Assembly (NCBI RefSeq): GCF_964275005.1
Contig: NC_092688.1
Location: 22,511,903-22,575,902, forward strand
Reading direction: 5' to 3'
Length of the DNA stretch: 64,000 bases
From: Diadema setosum
Taxonomy: Eukaryota; Echinodermata; Echinoidea; Diadematoida; Diadematidae
In this document: positions 57,301 through 64,000 of the stretch, in pieces
How positions within the stretch are numbered: position 1 is the first letter of the stretch
How the letters are laid out: every line of letters starts with the position of its first letter
The notes under the pieces: generated by a model
What the model was told of the DNA's origin: nothing
The model's input: the letters and a program-made list of their open reading frames with translations, nothing else
Databases searched by the model: none
Position numbers and translations under genes: made by a program

Positions 57301-60300
57301 AGTTGCTACGACAGACCACGCGACAGTCCATACCAGCACCAGCGTAACGGGGCCCCGTCGTCGACCGACATCGTCATCGACCTGCATTGTCATCGTCATA
57401 CATCGTCGTCATAAGCCATCGTCACGCAACGTACACCCGTGACAGCCATTCGAGGTGAAATAAGTCCAATTTAAGTTAAACATAAACTCCTAAGAGCCAG
57501 AGAGCCACTGAGCAGGAATAATTTATGTTCGTTTTTTCTCTTTTTATAATTTGCTGTAAAACCAATAGTCAGTTATAGACAATTAAAATATTTGAGTTAA
57601 CTGAATGCACATTGTTTCCTCCGTTTCATCTTGTATGAGTTACAGCCTACCAACAGTTCTCAGAGGTTATGAAAATTTCTTTGTTCCGTTTATTTCCATA
57701 TATAAGGATGGAAATCGGGCAAATTCTGTGACAGCCTGTTTCAGACCCTTCAGTTAATCTGTCATGTGGTTGATATGCAAACAATGCAACACTGTTTCAG
57801 GAAAAAAATGAGCACATGTGATAATTTCCACTCCTGTTTCTATTGCCTGGAACTGATATCCAATATGCAGAAAATGTGCACACTACCACATGCTTTTCTT
57901 TCTTTCAGAGTCACAGCAATGTGACATCCACTCAAAGTCTAGGAGCATATGATGTTGAATGTAAGAATGATTTATCTTTTTTAATACTTTTTAGATTGCT
58001 ACAGCTGTATTGACATAGAGTAAACTGCAATATATGGGTTACTTAATGATCAGTCTGTGATTGCACAATGCAGAAATAATAACACATAAGGCAAACATTT
58101 TCTAATTGTTAACCCATAGGAGAACATACAGTGTCCACAAAGAGCAAAGATATCAAATGCGGGATGATAGGAACTCCAGACTTTAGACACTCTTGTACTT
58201 TGTGAACAGTGTTGATAAGTGTGAGAACTTTCTGCGGTCTATTGGCTCTAACGTCTACACTGCTAATTGATCTCCTCAAGTCTTTGGAGTGTCTGATGAC
58301 AGTCTCTACACCAGGTTCAGCGGAGTTTTTGTGAAAAGCTGATGTGACACATTCTCAGCGTACTTTGACCAACCACGACAACTCAGATAATAATAGTTGA
58401 TGTCTGGAATATACAGGTTATAATAACTTATTATGGGTCTGAAACGCCATTTTGGGGAAGTCACAAAATCCCTCCATACAATTTCAATCTCTTTAGAATG
58501 TTTTGAATGTTCATGATATCATCTTTTTTTTTTAGAATAAAAGGGGGAAAAAGAATGGGGGGGGGGGGGACTGGGTGCATGCTCCCCTTAAACTTCTGAC
58601 AAAACTGACAGAAAAGTACAGTATGCGTGAAATCGCATGATTAACCCCAGAAGTGGTACAAGAAATTATGAGTACAGGCCTTTTTTTTTTCTTTTTCTTT
58701 TTTTTTTTTTTTTGCTTGTCAGCTGATTAACCCCTGAAGTTGCACAAGAAATATGAACTGCTTTGCGCCCCCACTTTATGGAATTCCTGAATCTGCCTCA
58801 TAATAATTCTATCCCCAAGGTCATCACGAATGTATGATACTCACGGGGGTACGATCCGAGTTCCGTCAGGTAGGACAAGTCCTACACTAGTTGGAGGAAC
58901 GTCACTGCTTCCTGTAACTGACAAACACTTGATGGGAAGTCCCGCTATTCTGGCTACAGCATTCATGGCCAGATAGCTGCCAAGACAAGCAGACACTATT
59001 CCAACTCTGTTTATGTCCAGACGAGGATGTTTCCTGATGAAATCAATGACGTCCTGACAAAGATAAAAACCAATGCAATATGTACATAGAAACTTCCAGC
59101 ATATATGCTGGAAGAAAAAAAAAACATTTTATATAATCACAGAAATCCTTCATCATAACACTCTGCAATAATATTACATAAAATGTATTAATATTGATAA
59201 TATTTATTAATACCAAAGTTATATCACTACTAATATTGCTCCTATTTACTGATAATTGCAGAGCACTCGTCACCTACCGATCACAAAGCAAGTGTGACAA
59301 GATACACACTCAAAGATTTGATAATCTGTTGAAGAGTTATGGTTTCACAGTGAATACCAATCCAAACTATTGCATATAAAGTAATGCTAAAGTAGCTGCT
59401 TTTGTCCTTTAATTCTTTCAATAGTTATTACAGAGTCCAAAGTACAACATTGAGTATGTTTGTTTCTGCCATGGATTCAAAAGTATGTGATCTTAAGCAT
59501 ATGACCAATAAAATCTCTATGAGGTATATCCATTTGATGATTGACCAATTGGCATTTTACAAATTGAATCTATATCATACAGGGTTGATGTAGGGTATTA
59601 GGTGATCAGGCTTTCAAACAGCTTGGGTGGAGTACCATAGCACACAAATTAACATGTTTTGCCTATTGGGTAAGGATTGTAAAGCAAGATTGTAAAGCAA
59701 GCATTTAAGGTGACAACATGAGATTTTCTTATTAACATGCTCTAAGAAAGATATGATCATTGCACCTGAACTAAAATGATTAGTTTCATCTACACTCCAC
59801 TCGATACACCACAGTCACACTTGAAAATTGAACAAGACTCTTAAGATATACAAACTCTGTATGATACTTGCTGCTAACTTCTTTACAAATGTTACTCGCC
59901 ACTGCAAAAGCATGGCTGAGCGGGGAAAATTGAGTTCTGAAGTCAGATCATCAAAATCGGTCAAAACGATCGAATTTCTGTTTTTGGCATAATTTTGTAG
60001 TCTAATGTATCGTCTATCACCTGCCAAAATTTCGAAGCTAAATGATCAAAGGAAAGGCAAGAAATTAGCGTTTTTCTGGGCCATGATTTTCTGACTTTCA
60101 ATAGAACAAAAACGTGTCCGAAGATTTGGATTCAGCGCCGCAGATAGACTCCGCCCCTAGCAACGAGGGAGTGATCTTATTGGTCAGTGCGTGACCCACG
60201 GGTTACTGATTGGTCGTGTGTAGACCGCTGGTGCTAAGCTTGAATGAACATCACGGCGGTTGCTATGAGCAGACCCTCTATTGTCAAGAGGTAAAAACTA

Positions 60301-62212
60301 TCTTACCTCCCCTTGATCACGATTGCGTCAGAAAGAAAAATTTGAAGCCAGTTTTTCTCGAAACACTGATTTCGTAGATCACTCGACATGGTTTCATAAA
60401 ATCACCGATATCTCCGCAACCGAGTACTTGAGTGAGTCGTGTTATACACGAAATTAAAGCGGAAGAGGAAGGGAATGATGTCATGTCTTTTTCAGAAAAT
60501 CGTCCTCCTCCACCTTTCGGATCCTTTTGTTGTAGCGGGTCACACATGCATATCTGGTAAAGCTGCCTAAAAAAACACAGCAATACAATACACACCAATA
60601 AGTCAGGAAAAAATAGATCAACTGAGAAAATATTTTTCCAATTAAGGATGGGGAACCCTGAAATGAGACAGTCGTTGGTCTTTCCTTTTGATTGACAGAT
60701 CTCAGTCACCTTACATAGATCCAGAACATCCTGACAGCAGATGATGATACTCACAAGGAAAATTTGCATGTCAAAGTAGGTGATGACACTACTCGTCAAG
60801 TTTACCCCACCCCTCATCTTCCTGAAGTAGTCTACACTGATGGTGGCGAACCCGTGGGAGGCCAGGAGGGAGGGGCGATCTTCTATCAGGTACGGCACCC
60901 CGCCCCTCATGTCGATCAGGACAGGCATCAGAGTGGCATCACCTAATCAAAGAGTGGAGAGATCTTCTGGAAATACCCATCTAAAATTTGTCTTTATGCC
61001 GAATCTGGATTATACGACATACTTTAATAGAAACAGTTTTCTGAATCATAGCATTCATTATCAATATAACAGAACTCTGATCGATGCACATGTTTCACCT
61101 TCTACTCAATGCTACAGTTTGAAATCATTTCTACTGGTTGTCCTTGTAGTGCAAACAACTGGAGCTTAAATTGGTCAACATCTTCAAAATACAATAGATT
61201 TAAGCCAAATTACCCTTTTCCTGAGGAAGATAGAGGCATCCTTCGGCTTTGCCATGAGTGACGGGAATCCTATCAACATAATCTGCCAAGGACCACCTCT
61301 CAGCTGATGCCTTTCCTAGCAGTCGGTCAGCAACATCCAAAACTTGGAAGTGATAGACAAAGGGCTTCTGGATGTTCTTCTTTATGAGCCGAGGCCACTT
61401 GGATGTATCCGTGGCAACCATACTCCACAGAAGCCCATGTGGTTCTACTCCGGTGTAGCTGCCACCAATGGAAGGATCATTCTGCACTACCAATACGAAA
61501 GAAGATGAAGAATAGTTTTGAAATGTGATGCATCCCACAGCCAAGGAACACAAGGTGCATACTATATTGAAGTCATTTCATATGATCATAACTGCTGTTT
61601 TTAACTATCAAATAACATCAGTTTACAAGGTATATGTGTAATAATCTTGTACTTACTGTAATTCACAACTTAGTCTCATGTTTAGTCTTGCCGAGAATTG
61701 ACCAATCTAAGATGACAGCTTTCAATCAAAACATCTTCGAAGTACCTTTCTTTAACATAGAAGTTGTTTTTATCGGGTCATGCCCATAAGTATTAGCAAA
61801 GAGGTTACAAAGATATTTCCCTCTGCTCACCTGCTACTTGACCTGACCTGTCAGCCACATACTGTGCACTTGATTCAAAGTGATATCGTCCACACTCTGA
61901 CGTCACGTGTGCCCGTAGGGTCACTTTCTGACCTGGCTCCAGGCCGCTGACACTGATGTCCAGCAGTTCATCACTGAGGCCAGACTGTGGGTGGACATGA
62001 AGATGTGTCTCTTGACCCCGGTCAAGACCGGACAGAGCTGCTCCTTGGTCACTTGCAGTTACTGTTACATCCTTATTAATTTGGCTTCTTGACGAACACT
62101 GCCTCAGGACTGCACCATCACACCTACAGCTTGCTCCATCTTCTCTAGGCCCACTGTAAAGGTGGTTGAGAAGGCATCCCAGTCTGTCTCGAACTCTGCC
62201 TTCTGTGTTCAT
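45339..62212 (-). CDS. ACOT/BAAT-like acyl-CoA hydrolase/acyltransferase, copy 2
   Basis: Eight exons: 62212-61831, 61486-61214, 60942-60755, 59053-58845, 50409-50307, 49138-49058, 46289-46154, 45487-45339; total 1521 bp, 506 residues, identical exon lengths and phases to copy 1. All introns have GT-AG ends and the frame is open throughout. The triad residues C304, D400/D401 and H436 are kept. The nucleophile turn reads SACLGS instead of SACLGG. The first exon differs at 15 of 127 residues by eye, while exon 6 is identical in all 27. Intron 4 has grown to about 8.4 kb by insertion of the LTR element at 50886-57733. Likely cytosolic, as no peroxisomal C-terminal tripeptide is present. Function by family: acyl-CoA hydrolysis or N-acyl transfer to amino acids. 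Confidence 0.9.
45770..46136 (+). mobile_element. Palindromic MITE in intron 7 (copy 2)
   Basis: Orthologue of 14985-15374, so the insertion predates the duplication. The left end is more degraded here. Confidence 0.65.
46820..47470 (+). repeat. ~140-bp tandem units with TGACCTTTGACC, intron 6 of copy 2
   Basis: Four units, with TGACCTTTGACC at 46926, 47068, 47202 and 47347 (steps 142, 134, 145). Other shared words are 'gcagaatc/gaggatctctatt', 'ggcattgcat', 'gaaaatgcct/gaaaactcctgc' and 'gaaatagtg'. Copy 1 lacks the tract. Confidence 0.75.
46926..47359 (-). promoter_or_regulatory. Four DR1-type nuclear-receptor half-site pairs
   Basis: On the gene strand each reads (A/G)GGTCAAAGGTCA, a direct repeat of AGGTCA with one base between. 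The sites at 47068-47080 and 47347-47359 are perfect; 46926-46938 and 47202-47214 start with G. DR1 is the recognition sequence of RXR heterodimers and HNF4-type receptors. Function is inference, because the motif lies in a dispersed repeat. Confidence 0.4.
47528..48519 (+). mobile_element. TA-flanked Tc1/mariner-like non-autonomous element
   Basis: The ends are CACTCAGCAAAAAAAAAAGA and the inverse of CACTCAGAAAAAAAGTAAGT, with TA on both sides. Inverted similarity continues as GTAAACACTTTTTCGAGGT/GTAAACGCTTTTTCAAGTT. Copy 1 (about 17268) lacks the insert. 992 bp. A central pair of inverted phrases (ATGCGTAAA, TTTACGCATAAG) is visible; no transposase motif. Confidence 0.85.
50018..50207 (+). 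mobile_element. Short TA-type MITE, relative of 11186-11727
   Basis: CAGTGCACTCCTGTTATAAC at the left and the inverse of CAGTTGACTCCCGTTACAAC at the right. Copy 1 lacks it. It lies in intron 5 next to the ATC microsatellite, and is an internally deleted family member of 190 bp. Confidence 0.8.
50210..50300 (+). repeat. (ATC)n microsatellite at start of intron 5, copy 2
   Basis: Counterpart of 18780-18862, directly after the conserved exon 5 donor (CCA|GTAAGT). Confidence 0.8.
50886..52125 (+). repeat. 5' LTR of the Gmr1-like element
   Basis: 1240 bp, TGTCACGAGTGG to TTCTGTGACA, nearly identical to 56494-57733. The fragment GAAGACGTCCGTCGGGAGAG in the middle is GC-richer than the host intron. 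Confidence 0.95.
52128..52141 (+). other. Primer binding site, tRNA-Pro type
   Basis: TGGGGGCTCGTCCG starts two bases after the 5' LTR and matches the well-known tRNA-Pro primer site used by many retroviruses. Confidence 0.9.
52227..55493 (+). CDS. gag-protease-integrase polyprotein ORF of the Gmr1-like element
   Basis: One 1088-residue open frame. Residues about 10-75 are a charged coiled-coil-like segment. Residues about 85-245 are a gag capsid-like region whose end (LLELTVREQLLECC...VKEMADIADRY) resembles the SCAN module. A CCHC zinc knuckle CFVCGKQGHFASKC lies near 283, and a retropepsin active site VLRDTGCNTVVV near 380. The integrase follows with the HHCC finger (AHDSPLAGH...CASCDSC, about 631-675). 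Its DDE core residues fall near 705, 766 and 802 (VAVDLIGP, LSDNGTQF, ACERFNG), and a GPF-type C-terminal motif WRGPFEIV near 940. It is part of a fossil element, not a host gene. Confidence 0.9.
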   Translation: MELEKYVQLGKDCGLQGAELVEFARTERDKYLEEKRRDEKLERDERQVQREEITKQKRIELEIAQYKSVNVKATNSVRSSLPSLPAFRADSDDLDAYLLRFERYAKQSQWPEECWAPALGNLLTGRALEVYSLLPANEADDYESLKDTLLRQFALTEEGFRKRFREARQKMGESFGQFATRITGYATRWVEMSGTSKSYEGLLELTVREQLLECCDRGLSVFIRERNPRSVKEMADIADRYRDAHGHGGSGKRARDDNKSRNQGNEASQAKKGGATSRDNQGCFVCGKQGHFASKCPDRKTDQSKVTNKQYVPKSKQTGATCVVGVCPTHDAHERGNVSGTPSVKLMCGHELPLLSGGCNVGTDMPTCDGMLNGKRVKVLRDTGCNTVVVKRQLIEESQLTGEIQTCVLIDGTVRKVPLAKVEIDSPYFVGTTHALCMTNPIYDLIIGNVSGARQPGDEDIGWSGEDAREKPSAEEMTTSGSEAESAEAESSKGTTQNGITTTSDSRDRPHTDESVKQLPTPLPTTNESAAVETRGMRKSKERPWKRLGSADQPTITATREEMIREQARDATLEKLRKLAEKGEAKAVGKGSEVRYFCRDNLLFREYRSPYVERGKIFTQLVVPQPYRSEVLRLAHDSPLAGHLQTKKTADRILAHFCWPGIQADVKRYCASCDSCQRTTPKGKIGKVPLTIPPLIDTCFRRVAVDLIGPLEPITERGNRYILTIIDLATRYPEAVALPRIEAERVAEALVEVFSRLGIPNEILSDNGTQFVSGVMKEAAQLLGVKQFHTTPYHPMANGACERFNGTLKQMLRRMCQERPRDWDRFLPALLFAYREVPHESLGVSPFELMYGRVVRGPMTVLKELWTKEIPEEETKTTYQYVIDLQNRLEQTCELAKEELSKASRKYKKHFDVKTKERRFECGDKVLLLLPTTRNKLQMQWRGPFEIVQRIARDDYRLLVNGKERTYHANLLKRYIGRDDEKVNDVESENQGQLEANYVSVVDDQVDDDGSVPISFPSIEASEGVHDVKCNDELDEEKMREVKTLLLEFSDVMNDVPGRTDIIEHAIENFFSKRFSKTAKTRARVPNR
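55490..55731 (+). other. RNase H-like 3' part of pol, Gmr1-like element
   Basis: Encodes ERECPALAWAVKEFF, LQTDHYPLAHL and NVGADYLSRCP, the standard end of Ty3/gypsy RNase H. Its place downstream of the integrase defines the unusual domain order. Confidence 0.85.
55732..56493 (+). other. 3' untranslated internal region of the Gmr1-like element
   Basis: 760 bp between the end of the RNase H part and the 3' LTR with no long ORF. A purine/G run (AAATGGGGGG, 56479-56488) just before the LTR is a likely polypurine tract. Confidence 0.6.
56494..57733 (+). repeat. 3' LTR of the Gmr1-like element
   Basis: 1240 bp, same length as the 5' LTR, followed by the target duplication GCCTG. Confidence 0.95.
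58530..58800 (+). repeat. Low-complexity repeat in intron 4, orthologue of 20640-20935
   Basis: G-run, then 'ctgggtgcatgctcccctt', 'gattaaccccagaagtgg', a T-run and 'gattaacccctgaagttg'. It predates the duplication. Confidence 0.6.
59892..60545 (+). mobile_element. ~650-bp insertion in intron 3 of copy 2
   Basis: Copy 1 reads straight across ('ttctttccaaatgcatacctgg', 22032-22053). Here the same words are split by about 650 bp. The ends show imperfect inverted similarity (ACTCGCCACTGCAAAAGC versus inverse GTGACCCGCTACAACAAAAG). The interior is GC-richer than the intron, with 'gactccgcccctagcaacgag' and 'attggtca'/'attggtcg' words. No transposase. The family is not recognised. Confidence 0.6.
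61565..61760 (+). other. Extra ~150 bp in intron 1 of copy 2
   Basis: Absent from the shorter intron 1 of copy 1 (23015-23208). No terminal repeats are apparent. Confidence 0.45.
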
Positions 62213-62280
62213 GGCACTGCCTACCTATAGGGTAATCGGAATGACATATCAGGCGTTATGATCAATGCAGCAAGAGTGGC
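62213..62280 (-). promoter_or_regulatory. 5' flank of copy 2
   Basis: About 65 bp that still align with 23640-23740 (CATATCAGGCGTTATGATCAATGCA); beyond this the two loci are unrelated, so the duplicated unit ended near the promoter and distal control elements may differ. Confidence 0.4.
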
Positions 62281-62970
62281 TTCATGCAATATTTCAGTGT
62301 AAGGGGTCCAAGTCTAGCTATGATGATTCTTCTTACAGATGTTGTGTTATCATAATCATGATACCTTGCTGGAAATTACTAATAACAGATGGAGTTAAAC
62401 ATGTTCATCATCTTAAGGGCAAGATATATATATAGTTATGTGGACTTGTATATCACAAAATATTAAATACTCTGTTTCCATGCAATGTCATTTGTTAAAC
62501 ATATAGCATGGAGACATAAAAATGATGCTCAGTCTAGCCAGGGATTCTTCCCATCTCCCTGGTCTAGCTAGGGGAAGGTGCATTCCAATGTCGTGGTGTT
62601 AGTATCACTTCAGTACATTAACAGTCATTGGCGTAAATCCGGGGGGGGGGGGGATGGGGGATGCATCACTTCCCCCCCCCCCCGAAATCGAGGAGGGGGG
62701 GGATGTCCTTTACAATCATCCCCCCCCCCTGAAATTTGGGGGGAAAAGGAAGAAGCAGAAATGTATTGTATCAATTTCGGCATATTACATGACGTTCTTA
62801 CGCCCCGCCTTCAGAGAGCTAGCAGAGGTAAACAGTATTCTATGTTTTAGGATTTGTATAGATAATTTTCTCAAGCGCTCGCTCGCGAAAATAGTAATAC
62901 TTGTATCTGCATGATCCAGATGTTGACAACGTTCAAATAATATAGGCCATCTGAAATTACGCACAATAAC
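62281..62970. other. Geneless right-hand flank with G/C-run repeats
   Basis: 62635-62745 holds alternating long G and C runs around GGAAT/GAAATCGAGG, of the GGATCC-type repeat style. The rest has no recognisable feature; the overlapping ORFs follow the homopolymers. Confidence 0.5.
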
Positions 62971-62971
62971 A

Positions 62972-62972
62972 C

Positions 62973-63009
<37 letters not shown>

Positions 63010-63010
63010 A
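62972..63010 (+). repeat. (CAA)n microsatellite
   Basis: About 12 CAA units. Confidence 0.95.
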
Positions 63011-63129
63011 ACTATAACCCCCTTCCATTTCCTGAATCATTGAGCAAACGATGACACTGATGACTCAATCAGGATACATCTATGGGCATACACAGGGATG
63101 ATCAGGGCGTCGATACCACGGCCGGGGGG

Positions 63130-63950
63130 GGGGGGGGAGGTAGGGAATGCAAAGATATTTCATCGAAAAGTGTGCATCAAATCTGTCACTTCAATTCTGA
63201 TCAATTCAAAAATTCCCTCATCCTCTTTAACTTATACCCTTTCCCCACTCGGTTCCTATTCATGGAATAAATTAGACTTGGCACGATTGGGATTGACAAT
63301 TTCCCGAATATTCCACAAAAGTGTGCATCAGATCGTTATATTTCAATTCTAAAAAAATGCAAAAACCCCGTCGTGTGGAAGGGGACTATTCCTCTCCCAC
63401 ACAGTCACTGCTCCCCCCCCCCCCCGTCAACTTCCATATACCTTGTACACGGTGATGTCGCACACGCGAATCAAGAACTGAGATACCGTGATTTGGTCAT
63501 TCACATATCTGTGAATATTATTTGCTTACTTTTTGATGGGGAACAAAATCTAAAAATGTTACCAATGTGTGTACCAGATCTCTTTATGTCAGATCTGAAA
63601 AAAGCAAAATCTCCTCGTGTGGGAGTGGCCACAGTCATTGCCCGCCCCCCTCCCCTAATTCTAGTTTTCTTACTCTTTTCATACAAGCAAAACTCGAATA
63701 TCGCACCAAAAGTGTGCACCATATCTCTAACGTTCAGGCCTGAAAATGCAAAATCTCCTTGTGTTAGATCCCCCCTCTATCACAGTCCCACACCATTCAC
63801 AGCACAGTTTCCTGAATACAAATAATTCTACTTTTTTGACAGACGCAAAACTGGAATATTTCACAAATATGTGTGCACCTAGATCTCTGAAGAACAAGTC
63901 TGAAAATTGAAAAATCTCCCGCATGTTGAAGGGGCTACCCCCCCCCCCCC
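63130..63950 (+). repeat. Degenerate array of ~150-bp units
   Basis: The word AAAGTGTGCA(T/C)CA.ATCT recurs at about 63168, 63321, 63565 (variant), 63711 and 63872. Each is followed by 'tgaaaa.tgcaaaatctcc..gtgt' and a C-run, and preceded by 'ggaatattccac'. Spacing is about 150 bp with one double gap. The array continues to the end of the window. The 150-codon ORF is a by-product. Confidence 0.75.
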
Positions 63951-64000
63951 AGTGGCGTCGATCCTTGGGGGCAGGGGGAACTCCCCCCCCCCCCCAATGA

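Larger units (their letters stand above)
50886..57733 (+). mobile_element. Ty3/gypsy LTR retrotransposon, Gmr1-like lineage (young fossil)
   Basis: Two LTRs of 1240 bp (50886-52125 and 56494-57733) begin TGTCACGAG and end TGTGACA. The target duplication GCCTG stands on both sides, and the empty site is seen in copy 1 (19440). Order of parts: LTR, tRNA-Pro primer site, gag with zinc knuckle, protease, integrase, RNase H-like region, LTR. Integrase ahead of the RT/RNase H module is the hallmark of the Gmr1 branch of Ty3/gypsy known from deuterostomes. I noticed about two differences between the LTRs, so the insertion is recent. It looks broken, with about one major break. It sits antisense to the host gene in intron 4. 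Confidence 0.93.

Noticed and set aside
63130-63950. Possible CRISPR-like regular repeats
   Set aside because: Repeat units are ~150 bp, degenerate and in a eukaryotic context; no short identical repeats with unique spacers exist anywhere in the window.

Overview
The window is AT-rich eukaryotic DNA with small exons, long introns and dense repeats. It most likely comes from an invertebrate deuterostome, probably an echinoderm such as a sea urchin. The supports are an LTR element with the integrase-first pol order known from the deuterostome Gmr1 lineage, many small palindromic elements of a kind common in echinoderms, and an acyl-CoA thioesterase/BAAT-like gene with GT-AG introns. The species call is inference.

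The backbone is a head-to-tail tandem duplication on the minus strand. Each unit carries one complete eight-exon gene for a 506-residue acyl-CoA thioesterase / bile-acid-CoA:amino-acid N-acyltransferase-like (ACOT/BAAT) alpha/beta hydrolase, followed by several kb of homologous 3' flank. Copy 1 is coded at 23590-14173 in a unit of about 645-23735. Copy 2 is coded at 62212-45339 in a unit of about 40350-62275. All eight exons have the same lengths in the two copies (382, 273, 188, 209, 103, 81, 136, 149 bp), and both reading frames are open through every splice.

The copies differ mainly by transposon insertions, and each copy supplies the empty site for insertions in the other. Copy 2 holds a young LTR retrotransposon (50886-57733, intron 4, 5-bp target duplication), TTAA-flanked MITEs at 41197, 42948 and 44423, a TA-flanked mariner-like element in intron 6 (47528-48519) and an intronic array of four TGACCTTTGACC motifs. 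Copy 1 holds TA-flanked elements at 11186 and 12739, a foldback at 15375, and in its 3' flank a second LTR retrotransposon with 156-bp LTRs (4105-8919).

The spacer between the units (about 23.7-40.3 kb) holds a hairpin element, an inverted pair of about 300-bp repeat arrays (28.5-32.3 kb), a 5'-truncated LINE (32.5-34.0 kb, minus) and a decayed plus-strand pipsqueak-HTH/DDE transposase-like gene (35239-40160). The intron of that gene carries inverted GGATAACTACC minisatellites. The right end (62.6-64.0 kb) is G/C-run-rich sequence and a degenerate array of about 150-bp units. No rRNA, tRNA or CRISPR features were seen.
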